The translations under genes were made by a program, and so were the position numbers. DNA of 64,000 nt from Costus lasius (Eukaryota; Streptophyta; Magnoliopsida; Zingiberales; Costaceae): assembly GCA_027563935.2 (NCBI GenBank), contig CM050454.1:26099501-26163500 (forward strand). The letters run 5' to 3'. The notes beneath the pieces were generated by a model that saw only the letters and a list, made by a program, of their open reading frames with translations, was not told the DNA's origin and did not search any database. This document shows positions 12,369 to 24,111 of this stretch, in pieces. Each line of letters starts with the position of its first letter. The stretch's first letter is position 1.

Positions 12369-14087
12369 TGTAGGGTCCCCTTCAAGGGGGAGCGCAAGCA
12401 TGTGAAACCCCTTTCAAGAGGGGGGCGAAAACACTAAAGGGGGTGGCGCATAACTTTGATAGCGGAAGCATGTGTTTTCAACGATTTTAGCATGAGCATA
12501 TGATCAACTTGAATGAGTTAGATCTATACCATAGCCATAGAGTTGGAGGTCGGCTTGGAAGAAGAGATCGAATAGGGGTCTCCTCCACAAGATGCGCACA
12601 CAAGATGAGGATGCGTTCACTTCCTTGGTGCTCCTTGTGCTAGCAAGGTTCCAAGAGTTGTCCTTGATCGAGTAAAGAGAAGAGATGATCACTTCCTTTG
12701 GTTGGCCGGTCCTTCTCTTGTCGTCCACACCCAAATTCTCTCAAGTCTCGTCGAGCAAGAGCAAGGAGACAAGAGTTCAATGAGCCTTCAAGCCGTTTTG
12801 GCGTTTCAAGGAGACATGCGCTCAATGACTTTCCAAAAATGGAAAATCCATTAAGCCATGCGTTCTCACTTCTAGCAAACCGCCCAAAACGCTTTATGGA
12901 TCGAACCATGGGTTCACCCATGTGAACCGGTTCAATCCAAATTGGTCCAAACCAATTTGGTTCAAAGACCAAACCAAGCCAATCGGTCTAGATCAACCAA
13001 ACCCTAAGGTTTCCAATCTAACCGTTCATCTCATGATGCTCTTGATCTCACCGATCTTGCATCAATACTCTCGATCGAAGCTTACCGATCTCAAGCCCTA
13101 ATCAATCAAACATGATCAGACTGGATCTCACTTACAATCAGAGTTTAAACTCCTTTAAACTGAACCGAAACAATTCAGTCCACACGATCTGACTCAAGTA
13201 AGCCATATCATCAAATTGTGCGACCCTGAGGGTTTCCTTTAAATGTCGGTAACGATAACTTACGTTATCACGATTAGTGAGGGGTATCTAGCAACACATC
13301 ACTGTCTCCCGATATAAAGGAAAGAGTCTTCCAAGACTACACCCAAACCACAGCATAAGTGTGAATCAAACTCACGAGGCATGCATGTTTCCTTTGCCAC
13401 TGGATGTTCTTATTGGACAAGCATGTCAAGCCTGTAACTCCAATATGATGAGCATGATTAGATCAGATGATCATAGTCATCTGGGTATGGCCATACACTA
13501 TCTCAATCATCTCATACAGGGGGGCCCTTTAGAACATCACACTCCTTGAACAAGGAGACGGCAATCCTTTATCTATCACTAGTGTCCTAACCTGACTCAA
13601 GCTCATCATCCAAGATAGTCTATAATCATTATGTTTCAAATGATATTGAACTACCTCAAAACAATGACAATCATCATTTAGAAACACAAGTGATCTCAAG
13701 TCGAAGGACATGTGCCACTTGCTGCTATCAAGGATTATTCACATCGTGACAAACAATTGAATATCCTAGAAGGGTCTGTCCAGTACATCCAATGTACCCA
13801 TGATTCTACATCTTATTCCATGCTCGAAGCATCCTATAAGATTAGCACACATATTAGTCTCAATCATATCAAGGCTGTCTCATGTTCACCAAGATATCTC
13901 GACTAAGGACATAGAGCCTGTCAGCCTAGCTGAACAGCTTTGAGACATTATTCAGTAGTACACTTATTATTGCAGACAAGGTAACAACCTGAATAATAAC
14001 CATGCCTTTATAAACATAAGAGTTTATTACATGATACTTATACAATCCCAAGGCCTCAAACATTAGCCTTAAGGGCATACTCCAACA
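12369..14087 (-). repeat. Cop-C 3' LTR
   Basis: This is a 1719-bp LTR, nearly identical to 19778-21496. On the coding strand it runs TGTTGGAGTATGCCC...GGACCCTACA. It carries the family palindromes, the TATTTTT-type hairpin, and ATGGCTATG followed by GTATAG. Confidence 0.96.
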
Positions 14088-14100
14088 ATCTCCCACTTGC
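14088..14100 (-). promoter_or_regulatory. Cop-C polypurine tract
   Basis: The coding-strand sequence GCAAGTGGGAGAT abuts the 3' LTR and is identical in Cop-D and Cop-E. It lies just after the gag-pol stop codon. Confidence 0.85.
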
Positions 14101-14107
14101 ACTTAAT

Positions 14108-17100
14108 CTAATGGTTGAGAAACCTCAAACCCATATTATTACAGTGCTTCTCATGCTTCTGCTGCGCCAGAGGCTTGGTAAGCGGGTCAGCCAGATTGTC
14201 GTCTGTATGAACCTTGCATATTTTGATCTCGCCTCGATCAATGATCTCCCGGATCAAGTGAAACCGTCTCTGTATGTGCTTGGACTTCTGGTGCGACCGT
14301 GGTTCCTTTGCTTGTGCGATTGCTCCAGTGTTATCACAGAAGATAACCAAAGGATCTGCACTCGAAGGAACAACACCAAGTTCTCTCACGAACTTACGAA
14401 TCCACACTGCCTCCTTGGATGCTTCCGAGGCTGCAACATACTCGGCTTCTGTTGTGGAATCAGCAACAGTTGACTGTTTGAAACTCTTCCACACCACTGC
14501 TCCACCATTCAAGCTAAAGACATAGCCTGATTGCGATCGGAAATCATCCTGGTCTGACTGGAACGAAGCGTCAGTATATCCCTCTATACTGAGTTCTTCC
14601 TGACCACCATATATCAAGAACATATCTTTGGTCCTCCGCAGATATTTTATAATGTTCTTGACTGCAATCCAGTGCGCCTGTCCTGGATTACTTTGGAATC
14701 GACTGGTCACGCTTAACCCGTAAGCGACGTCTGGGCGAGTACATAACATCGCATACATAATGGACCCAATAGCCGAAGCATAAGGCGTATTGTGCATTTC
14801 ATCTTTCTCAGTCTGTGTTTGTGGACACTGACTCTTCGAAAGATTCAGACCATGTCTGACTGGAAGATATCCACGTTTAGACTTCTCTAAATGGAATCTC
14901 TCCAGGACTTTATCGATGTAAGTACTTTGGCACAGCCCGAGAAGCCTCTTAGATCTATCCCGGTAGATCTTCACACCTAACACATAGGCTGCTTCTCCTA
15001 GATCTTTCATCTGGAAACATTTTCCTAACCATGCTTTAACCGCATGCAGTTCAGGAATATCGTTTCCAATGATTAAGATATCATCGACGTAGAGGATTAG
15101 GAATATAATTACGTTCCCACTAAACCTCTTATATACACACGGGTCATCCTCGTTCTTGATGAAACCAAACTCAGAGATTGATTCATCAAAACGAATGTTC
15201 CAGCTTCTAGATGCTTGTTTAAGTCCATAAATGGATTTCTTTAACTTGCATATTTTATGACGATCTGCTGGATTAGTGAAACCCTCAGGTTGTGTCATAT
15301 ACACATCCTCATCCAGATTTCCATTAAGGAAAGCTGTCTTCACATCCATCTGCCAGATCTCATAATCATAATATGCAGCTATAGCGAAAAGAATCCGAAT
15401 AGACTTAAACATGGCTACAGGAGAGAAAGTTTCATCATAATCTATCCCGTAGATTTGTTTGAAACCTTTCGCAACTAGCCTGCCTTTATAGGTAACCACG
15501 TTACCATCCATGTCAATCTTCTTCTTGAAGATCCATTTACAGCCTATAGGGATTACTCCCGGAGGCGGATCAACCAAATCCCAGACTTGGTTATCTGACA
15601 TGGAGTCCATCTCGGCTCGCATAGCATCAAGCCATCTAGCTGACTCCGGTCCACTGACCGCATCCGCATAAGTGAGGGGTTCATCATTATCAATGATGTA
15701 GACTCCGTCATAGCGCTCAGGCTGTCGACGGATCCTACCCGATCTTCGCGGTTCCCGTGTTATCTGATCCTCAGGTTGTTCAATAACCTGATCCACTGGC
15801 TCTAGCTCATCCAACTGCACTTGACTACTTTGTCCTCCCTCTGGATTCTCATCCAGCTTTATTTCTCTCCCACTGGCCTCTTGCAGAAGAAATTCCTTCT
15901 CAAGAAATATGGCCGTCCGAGCAACAAAAACCTTGTTCTCTTTGGGATCGTAGAAATAATAACCCTTAGTTTCCTTAGGGTAACTGACAAAGATGCATTT
16001 CTCAGATCTGCTCTCCAGTTTCCCAGAGGCGAGCTTTTTGACATAAGCCTCGCAACCCCAGATCCTGATAAATGTCAAGCTAGGCTGTTTCCCATACCAT
16101 AACTCATATGGCGTCTTTGAAACTGCCTTGGATGGCACTCGGTTTAGTACCTTTGCAGCTGTTTCCAGTGCAAAACCCCAAAAGGAGTATGGAAGAGTAG
16201 CCTGACTCATCATAGAACGAACCATGTCAAGTAACGTTCTATTTCTCCTCTCGGACACACCATTCCATTGCGGTGTTCCTGGCGGAGTGAGCTGTGAGAT
16301 AATCCCACACTCTTTCAGATAGTCAGTAAATTCTCGACTTAGGTATTCTCCACCTCGATCAGAACGAAGTGCCTTGATATTTCGGCCTAACTGATTTTGT
16401 ACTTCATTTTTGAACTCTTTGAACTTGTCAAAAGATTCACTTTTATGTCTCATTAGATAGACATATCCATACCTACTGAAATCATCAGTAAAGGTAATGA
16501 AGTACTGATAGCCACCTCTGGCATGTTTACTAAATGGCCCACACACATCACTGTGTATGAGGTCAAGTAAACCTGAAGCCCTTTGACCTTTGTTAGGAAA
16601 AGGAGACTTCGTCATTTTACCCATCAAACAAGCTTTGCATGTATCAAACTCCTCATAGGAGAAAGATCCCAGCAGTCCATGATCATGCAACCGCTTAATG
16701 CGTTTCTCGTTTATATGGCCTAAACGACTATGCCATAGCAAGGTGCTGTCATCAGCATACTTGGCTTTCTTATTATCAATGTTTTGTATAGAATTTTCCA
16801 TGTCCAACATGTATAACCCATTGTTAATTGAACCAGTTGCATACACAATATTATCTACAGATAAAACACACTTTGAAATATTGCATTCAAAGGCAAATCC
16901 TTTCCTGACAAGAGCAGGAATAGAGATAATATTCTTGGTGATACTCGGTACAAAATAACAATTGTTTAATTCCAATACAATGCCAGATGGTAAAGAAATG
17001 AAATAGTCTCCTACAGCAACAGCAGCAACCCGTGCCCCGTTTCCAACGCGTAGGTCTACCTCATGCTGTCCCACCTGCCTTCTTCTCTTGAGTTCCTGTA

Positions 17101-17992
17101 CATTTGAACAAATGTGAACTCCACATGCAGTGTCCAACACCCATGAAATAGAAGAAGATGAAACCATGACTTCCGTCACGTATATACCTGAGCCAGAAGC
17201 GATGCTTCCCCTCTTATCTCCTTGGAGCGCTTTACAGTCCTTTTTCCAGTGACCCAGCTGGCCACAGTGGAAACACCTGTTGTCCTTGGACCGCTTGACC
17301 TTCTGTTTCAGAGCCTTACTGTAGTTCTTGACAGGGGCCTTGCCCTTCTTCCCCTTCTTCTTGTTCCTAAAAGGAACCATTAAGACAGAGGTTGAAGGCT
17401 TGCCCTTCAGAGTTTCCTCAGTAGTCAAGAGCATATTCAGCAGCTCTGCCGGCGTACAATCGATTTTGTTCATATTAAAGTTAATGATGAACGCATCGAA
17501 AGAAGGCGGAAGAGACTGCAGAATAATATCTACAGCAAGCTCCTGGTTGACGGTATGCCCCAGTTTCTCCAGAGCCTCCTTGTGCCCAATCATCTTGAGC
17601 ACGTGAGCTCCCACTGGGCTCCCTTCAGCCAGTTTGCTCTGAAAGAAGAGCTTCGTCAGATTATAGCGTTCTGTCCTCGCCTGTGCAGCATACAGCATCT
17701 TGAGGTTCGCTATAATCTCTATAGCCGAAATATCCTCATGCTGACGCTGCAGCGGTGGCGTCATAGACGCTAGCATCAGGCAAGCGACATCAATGCTATC
17801 ATTGACGTGCTTTTCATAGGCATCACGAACCGCCCTTGCGGCGTTCGCAGCGGGCTGCGGCGGTATCGCCGTCTCGAGGACATACAGTTTCCTCTCTGCC
17901 TTAAGAACGATCTTAAGGTGTCCGAACCAGTCAGAGAAGTTCGGCCCAGCAAACTTCTCCCTTTCCAGTAGGGATCGCACATTGAAGCTCAT
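14108..17992 (-). CDS. Cop-C gag-pol polyprotein (Ty1/copia), intact
   Basis: This is an uninterrupted 1294-aa frame starting MSFNVRSLLE. Order: gag about 1-235; CCHC knuckle C240/C243/H248/C253; protease motif LDTACG with D287 (alanine where family members usually have glycine); integrase H421/H426/C452/C455, then D482, D545 and E581 with 35 residues between the last two; reverse transcriptase about 815-1060 with YVDD at 968-971; RNase H with D1141, the STTEAE block (about 1179-1184) and D1220. Integrase before RT is diagnostic of Ty1/copia. Length matches Angela/BARE polyproteins. If the leader intron is real, the protein gains ten N-terminal residues from the LTR start codon (MAM) and exon 2. 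It should supply everything needed for its own retrotransposition. Confidence 0.96.
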   Translation of the reverse strand: MSFNVRSLLEREKFAGPNFSDWFGHLKIVLKAERKLYVLETAIPPQPAANAARAVRDAYEKHVNDSIDVACLMLASMTPPLQRQHEDISAIEIIANLKMLYAAQARTERYNLTKLFFQSKLAEGSPVGAHVLKMIGHKEALEKLGHTVNQELAVDIILQSLPPSFDAFIINFNMNKIDCTPAELLNMLLTTEETLKGKPSTSVLMVPFRNKKKGKKGKAPVKNYSKALKQKVKRSKDNRCFHCGQLGHWKKDCKALQGDKRGSIASGSGIYVTEVMVSSSSISWVLDTACGVHICSNVQELKRRRQVGQHEVDLRVGNGARVAAVAVGDYFISLPSGIVLELNNCYFVPSITKNIISIPALVRKGFAFECNISKCVLSVDNIVYATGSINNGLYMLDMENSIQNIDNKKAKYADDSTLLWHSRLGHINEKRIKRLHDHGLLGSFSYEEFDTCKACLMGKMTKSPFPNKGQRASGLLDLIHSDVCGPFSKHARGGYQYFITFTDDFSRYGYVYLMRHKSESFDKFKEFKNEVQNQLGRNIKALRSDRGGEYLSREFTDYLKECGIISQLTPPGTPQWNGVSERRNRTLLDMVRSMMSQATLPYSFWGFALETAAKVLNRVPSKAVSKTPYELWYGKQPSLTFIRIWGCEAYVKKLASGKLESRSEKCIFVSYPKETKGYYFYDPKENKVFVARTAIFLEKEFLLQEASGREIKLDENPEGGQSSQVQLDELEPVDQVIEQPEDQITREPRRSGRIRRQPERYDGVYIIDNDEPLTYADAVSGPESARWLDAMRAEMDSMSDNQVWDLVDPPPGVIPIGCKWIFKKKIDMDGNVVTYKGRLVAKGFKQIYGIDYDETFSPVAMFKSIRILFAIAAYYDYEIWQMDVKTAFLNGNLDEDVYMTQPEGFTNPADRHKICKLKKSIYGLKQASRSWNIRFDESISEFGFIKNEDDPCVYKRFSGNVIIFLILYVDDILIIGNDIPELHAVKAWLGKCFQMKDLGEAAYVLGVKIYRDRSKRLLGLCQSTYIDKVLERFHLEKSKRGYLPVRHGLNLSKSQCPQTQTEKDEMHNTPYASAIGSIMYAMLCTRPDVAYGLSVTSRFQSNPGQAHWIAVKNIIKYLRRTKDMFLIYGGQEELSIEGYTDASFQSDQDDFRSQSGYVFSLNGGAVVWKSFKQSTVADSTTEAEYVAASEASKEAVWIRKFVRELGVVPSSADPLVIFCDNTGAIAQAKEPRSHQKSKHIQRRFHLIREIIDRGEIKICKVHTDDNLADPLTKPLAQQKHEKHCNNMGLRFLNH

Positions 17993-19777
17993 GGTGTTCG
18001 TTGCTGCAGGAATCTACAACAAGCAAGAACAGCAAGGTCAGTATCAATGTTCAGAATCAATCCAGGACTTTAAGAAAGATTCTTTTTCTCACTATTTTGT
18101 CTGACTGAAAAATCCAGAAAACAGTCCGAAAGAGTAACACTCTTTTAGTGAGATGGGATCCAGATTTCATACTTGGTCTCCGCGTCCCGCTCAGGCGAGA
18201 TAAGATGCACAGAGATGACAAGCATTAATTTCTGGTAGGCTGTCCCAGCCAATCGCCAACCCGTGCGATTCCCCTTCATCTGGGCAATCCAGCAGACTGT
18301 GCCAACTGAGTTGGTACAACACAGTCTCTGACCCCACAGATGGCTGCCTCCATGCACTACCATATGCGCCACATATGTAGTCTACATGGTCAAGCTGACC
18401 TGACCTACTCCCTGGACCACCACGTGCTATGCTGAGCAACGAGAAGGGATAAATCCCTACTCTATAACACGCAGGTGTAATCCCGCACTGTCTGAAGATA
18501 GATGGACGTGCCCACTGAGTGGGTTCAACACGGCTCCAACGATAGTCAGAACAGTGAGGTTTCGCGCCAGAAGGCATTACGTGCTTGATATATTAGCGTT
18601 GGATTTTAACGGTCTTTTATCTTCTTAACTATCATACAAGTCCTATGGTGATAGCAGAAGATAAACACATGCAATTCTAATTATATAAGCAATAAATAGA
18701 AAGCATGATCTTATGTGGTAAAAGCCCATGAACCCTAGTAAGACCTTAATTTTACTTAAGTCTTCACTTGAGCTCTTTTGCATCTCATCTGGTCCAACCC
18801 AGGGCCCTAGCGCCAAGAGCACCTCAGGTGCGCCACCAGCTGAATGCCCCTCTTGGATGTGTGCTTTTATGCCCTTGTCTAATCAAAAACATTTTGATCT
18901 ATCTAGACAAGCTTTGACTCGCAGGTCAATTATACAATAGATTAATAAAAAAATGTGATTCGCAGATCACAATAATATTAACTTATAATTAACCAGGCAC
19001 GCAGGCCCCAGCACAGCACACAATAGGGCAACCCACATAAGAATAAATAAACAAGCACATGGTCTCAATCATCATGTGATCCAATCAAGAAATTAAATTT
19101 TGAAAACCCCATAGGCATCAATTTTAACTTCCTTATGTGCCCTACAACCTTACAATGGTACATTGATAGGGATCCACTCATCCATCTAGTTAGATCCTGT
19201 GCCCTTGCATGCACCGAGTCCTAACTGACCCGAGTTGACCTAATGGTCAACCATGCATGCGCTAAGGGCTGAACAACCAACAAGAGTTCTGGCAAGCGGG
19301 TGTGACCCCGGGCCTAACTCAAGAGTGTTCATTGGTTGTCTCAACCAGACCTCGCTACACGCCTTTGATGCAGTCAACCTATAGCCACCTCATGCTTGCG
19401 CACAGGTGCTATCTGGTCAACCCATCTAGGCTGTCAGATGGTCTGATCAGACTAGTTTGATCTAACCTAGAGGTGACTTCAGCCCCATCAACCCATCTAA
19501 GGGTTTATAGTAGGTGGCACTTTAGATCTAGTCATAGGCGCGCAAGTTAGGGTTTTGTTTGATAAAACAACATAAACTAAGCGCCAACTCAAGACATGCG
19601 ACATCATGAACAAACAACATGCGCCTAGATAAGTAAACATCTTACTTTCGCATGGAGAAATAGCATGTCAATTTTCCCATGTGAACAAGATCTAAGCATA
19701 CATGAAGATGCGCAAACATGGATCACGGAAATATCAAGCAATCATATTAACATGCTTCAACCTGCTCTGATACCAAT
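17993..19777 (-). other. Cop-C leader region (untranslated, structured)
   Basis: No convincing gene. On the minus strand, from the primer site towards gag, are the palindrome GTCTGATCAGAC (19441-19452), the empty site of the tRNA-like insert (ATGCCCCT at 18844-18851), then the two related hairpins CCCACTGAGTGGG (18511-18523) and CCAACTGAGTTGG (18302-18314) 209 bp apart. A predicted intron runs from 19938 to 18014, ending at a TTGTAG acceptor 21 bp before gag. A 128-codon open frame (18191-18577) overlaps the hairpins but is broken in most sister copies, so I do not call it a gene. Confidence 0.7.
19764..19775 (-). promoter_or_regulatory. Cop-C primer binding site (initiator tRNA-Met)
   Basis: On the minus strand TGGTATCAGAGC starts two bases inside the 5' LTR, which is the standard position. 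Confidence 0.92.
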
Positions 19778-21496
19778 TGTAGGGTCCCCTTCAAGGGGGA
19801 GCGCAAGCATGTGAAACCCCTTTCAAGAGGGGGGCGAAAACACTAAAGGGGGTGGCGCATAACTTTGATAGCGGAAGCATGTGTTTTCAACGATTTTAGC
19901 ATGAGCATATGATCAACTTGAATGAGTTAGATCTATACCATAGCCATAGAGTTGGAGGTCGGCTTGGAAGAAGAGATCGAATAGGGGTCTCCTCCACAAG
20001 ATGCGCACACAAGATGAGGATGCGCTCACTTCCTTGGTGCTCCTTGTGCTAGCAAGGTTCCAAGAGTTGTCCTTGATCGAGTAAAGAGAAGAGATGATCA
20101 CTTCCTTTGGTTGGCCGGTCCTTCTCTTGTCGTCCACACCCAAATTCTCTCAAGTCTCGTCGAGCAAGAGCAAGGAGACAAGAGTTCAATGAGCCTTCAA
20201 GCCGTTTTGGCGTTTCAAGGAGACATGCGCTCAATGACTTTCCAAAAATGGAAAATCCATTAAGCCATGCGTTCTCACTTCTAGCAAACCGCCCAAAACG
20301 CTTTATGGATCGAACCATGGGTTCACCCATGTGAACCGGTTCAATCCAAATTGGTCCAAACCAATTTGGTTCAAAGACCAAACCAAGCCAATCGGTCTAG
20401 ATCAACCAAACCCTAAGGTTTCCAATCTAACCGTTCATCTCATGATGCTCTTGATCTCACCGATCTTGCATCAATACTCTCGATCGAAGCTTACCGATCT
20501 CAAGCCCTAATCAATCAAACATGATCAGACTGGATCTCACTTACAATCAGAGTTTAAACTCCTTTAAACTGAACCGAAACAATTCAGTCCACACGATCTG
20601 ACTCAAGTAAGCCATATCATCAAATTGTGCGACCCTGAGGGTTTCCTTTAAATGTCGGTAACGATAACTTACGTTATCACGATCAGTGAGGGGTATCTAG
20701 CAACACATCACTGTCTCCCGATATAAAGGAAAGAGTCTTCCAAGACTACACCCAAACCACAGCATAAGTGTGAATCAAACTCACGAGGCATGCATGTTTC
20801 CTTTGCCACTGGATGTTCTTATTGGACAAGCATGTCAAGCCTGTAACTCCAATATGATGAGCATGATTAGATCAGATGATCATAGTCATCTGGGTATGGC
20901 CATACACTATCTCAATCATCTCATACAGGGGGGCCCTTTAGAACATCACACTCCTTGAACAAGGAGACGGCAATCCTTTATCTATCACTAGTGTCCTAAC
21001 CTGACTCAAGCTCATCATCCAAGATAGTCTATAATCATTATGTTTCAAATGATATTGAACTACCTCAAAACAATGACAATCATCATTTAGAAACACAAGT
21101 GATCTCAAGTCGAAGGACATGTGCCACTTGCTGCTATCAAGGATTATTCACATTGTGACAAACAATTGAATATCCTAGAAGGGTCTGTCCAGTACATCCA
21201 ATGTACCCATGATTCTACATCTTATTCCATGCTCGAAGCATCCTATAAGATTAGCACACATATTAGTCTCAATCATATCAAGGCTGTCTCATGTTCACCA
21301 AGATATCTCGACTAAGGACATAGAGCCTGTCAGCCTAGCTGAACAGCTTTGAGACATTATTCAGTAGTACACTTATTATTGCAGACAAGGTAACAACCTG
21401 AATAATAACCATGCCTTTATAAACATAAGAGTTTATTACATGATACTTATACAATCCCAAGGCCTCAAACATTAGCCTTAAGGGCATACTCCAACA
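19778..21496 (-). repeat. Cop-C 5' LTR
   Basis: This is a 1719-bp LTR. The conserved start-plus-donor is at 19947-19937 (ATGGCTATG then GT). A hairpin with TTTCC (20239-20243) and GGAAA (20250-20254) arms surrounds a six-base loop. The CCCC/GGGG hairpin at the U5 end (GTCCCCTTCAAGGGG on the plus strand from about 19784) lies beside the primer site. Confidence 0.96.
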
Positions 21497-21501
21497 GCCC
21501 C

Positions 21502-23290
21502 CGCCGGGTCACGACGTGGCACTTTGCTCTACGACACCCCATATCACAAAAAGAGAGTGATGACATCAAGAGGTGGCCCCTGTCCGACCAAGACATGGCA
21601 CTTTGCGTCAAAACTCGTTCTCCCAAAAGGTTCCTACTAGACAACAAACACATCTTATATCATATTTCATAAAGGTGGACTCCTAAGTGTCAACTAGACT
21701 CTAGGATAGTCATCACAAAAATCATATCGGGCAGGCTGAACATCAACCCCCATCACAATAATCATAATAGGCAGGCTGAACATCAACCTCCTCACATATC
21801 AAATACAGGGCTGAAATTCAAACCCTTAACATATCACATAAGGACTATCCTATGAGTACACGGTTACACTTAGCCATAGTCCTAACCAACACATAACACA
21901 TAATATTCAAAATTCACATAATCCATCACATAACACATATTGTTCAAAATTCACATAACCCATACTATTCGAAAATCACATAACATAACACATAATATTT
22001 CATATTCGAATATCACATAATATAGTGTAGTCCTTAGATTTCATGCTGATTAGTTTAGTCAAACCTTGCTATGTTATCACCCAAATTTCTCAAACAATTA
22101 AATAACAGGCTACACACCTAAATTAAATAACATGCTACACACCTAAATAAACAGTCATGGATTGTAATTAACACACATCCAAAAATCATTACAACACATA
22201 TAACCCACGGTTTTACAACATGTCATCTATTTAAAATTTAAACTCTAGTTAACAAGAATGTCATGCTCAAAATTCACTAATTTAAAACTACCTAAATTCC
22301 ATAACATCAACATAAAATTATAGCATGTAATTGTCTTTATAATCCTCATGTAAACATGTTAATTTTAGTTTTTCATAAATAATACCAAATTTCGGTTGTC
22401 ATGAATAATTTATCATAAATAATATCAAGATTTCGGATTATCATGAAAATTATCAAGAATTCGGTTTACATGAAAGAACATCTCAATTTTGGTTTTCATC
22501 CCCTAAATTCGGTTTTAACATGGTAGAAATTCCAAGAACTCAAATGTATCATGTCACAAACACAACTAAATTCATAGGTCAAACAAGACATTCCACTCAC
22601 CTCTTAAACCGAGAATACTAAGGTTAAAATCTTCCCAAAAAAAACTCGCCTAAAGCCTTGATGTCGCCCAAAGGATCTCCAAGAACTCACCAAGGAAGTT
22701 TCACCTCAAGGAAATTCGCCAAGGGGAAGAAGATGGAGAAAATCGCCAAGAACTCTTCAAGAATACTAAGATCGCCTTCTTCCTTGCCCTAGCCGCCCCA
22801 AGATTTCCTCAAGCCAAAAATCGTTAATTCTTCCTTCCCTAACCGAAATACCCACTAAAAATTCGGTTTTTAATTTTTAACCCATTAACCAATTAATTCA
22901 AATAGGGTTTAATCCATTTAACTAATAAATTTGAATTTCAAACCCAATTAGCGCCAACCCAAAAAAAAAACTCATAATTAACAATTAATTTAACCATCCA
23001 CTAACCATTCACTTAACGAAATCCATTAAGGATTTAATTAACATCCAATAAGGATTTAATTAACCAATAAGGTCTAATTAATTAACTTACAATTTACAAC
23101 CCATAAATCCTAATTAATTTATCATGAACAACCAATAATAATTTATCATAAATTAACAGCCAATAATCAAATAAATAATCTCTAATTAATTAACTATTAA
23201 CAACCAATACATAGAAAAATATCACAGTCAATAATTTTAGACAAAAATCAAAATAATGCTTACCAAGACTTAAGATCCTTGGATCTTACA
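21502..23290 (-). repeat. Gyp-1 5' LTR, distal part
   Basis: The Gyp-1 LTR continues after the Cop-C target duplication and matches 4772-6560. Differences seen include TTTTAG against TTTCGG near 22363 and single changes near 21639, 22524, 22823 and 22981. There is no gene in it. Confidence 0.93.
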
Positions 23291-23295
23291 ATGAG

Positions 23296-23804
23296 CGCAT
23301 GGTTCAAGGGTGAAGTGGAGTTTGCGAATGGGTAAACCCATGATCGCATGAAGAGAAGTGGCATGCTATTTTTAGATAGCACTTCTCTTACGTGACCCTC
23401 TCTCACGTTCACGCCTTTCCTCCTTTCGTTAGTCGCCTTGTCTCTTGCTCTTGACGAGAGAACATACGGTGGTGAAGAGCTCGACGAGGAGGAAGAAAAA
23501 GAATCGCCAAGCCAAGACATCTCTTCCCTTCCACTCGACAAGGACATCTTTGGGCCTTGCTAGCACAAGGATCGCAAAGGGAGTAGGCGACATCAACTGT
23601 GTGCGTCACCTCTGGAGAAGATCAAGTTTGATCTTTGCTTCCAAGGCGCCATCTAGAAATGGCTATGGTATGATCCTTCTCTATTTGCAATTGGGTCATT
23701 TTTGTTAATCATACAGCATGCAAGATCTAGAAACCCCCTTTCCGCTGCTTTCATTCCCATATGCGCCTATGAGTTAGGGTTTCGCCCCCTTGTGGGGACC
23801 TTCA
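23296..23804 (+). repeat. Cop-B 5' LTR, part 2 (U5 end)
   Basis: The LTR continues after the Gyp-1 target duplication with CGCATGGTTCAAGG and ends GGGGACCTTCA. It carries ATGGCTATG (23659-23667), the donor-like GTATGA (23668) and the terminal hairpin CCCCC-TTGT-GGGG (23785-23797). Confidence 0.92.
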
Positions 23805-23806
23805 AT

Positions 23807-23818
23807 TGGTATCAGAGC
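23807..23818 (+). promoter_or_regulatory. Cop-B primer binding site (initiator tRNA-Met)
   Basis: TGGTATCAGAGC lies two bases after the 5' LTR end. Confidence 0.92.
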
Positions 23819-24111
23819 ATGGTTAACGCATGTTTTATGATTACTTATGCCATTTTGTGATCCTTGTTTGCGAACTTATGATTAGATCTAAGGTTACATG
23901 CGATACATCTTGTATATGTAAGTGGCGAAAATGCATTGCATTGTTTCTCCTTGGCGCATGTATAAGGTTACCTTTTGTTGGCGCTTGTATGTTGTTGGTT
24001 TTCTCAAAACTATATTACATGCGCGATTCACACTAGATCTAAGCTGTCCTTACTGTAAACCCTTAGACGGGTTACTAGGGTTGAAGTCATCCCCTAGGTT
24101 AGATCCAGACA

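Larger units (their letters stand above)
12369..21496 (-). mobile_element. Cop-C: intact young Ty1/copia element
   Basis: A complete 9128-bp element with target duplication GCCCC (12364-12368 and 21497-21501), 1719-bp LTRs at both ends, a primer site, a polypurine tract and an uninterrupted gag-pol. By eye the LTRs differ at only three sites (12605, 13275 and 13743 against their partners 7409 bp away), the fewest per site of any pair here along with Cop-D. It sits at the deepest nesting level (Cop-A > Cop-B > Gyp-1 > Cop-C). It is a subfamily variant: its LTR ends CCTACA and its leader lacks the tRNA-like insert. Confidence 0.96.
3751..23290 (-). mobile_element. Gyp-1: Ty3/gypsy chromovirus (Tekay/Del-type)
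   Basis: The element lies on the minus strand inside the Cop-B 5' LTR, with target duplication ATGAG (3746-3750 and 23291-23295). The 3' LTR is 3751-6560 (2810 bp). The 5' LTR is 11324-12368 plus 21502-23290 (2834 bp), split by Cop-C; the 24-bp difference is one indel. I count about eight substitutions between LTRs, so insertion is recent. Internal length is 4763 bp with one uninterrupted gag-pol frame. On the coding strand the LTR reads TGTAAGATCC...GGATGTTACA. Confidence 0.95.
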
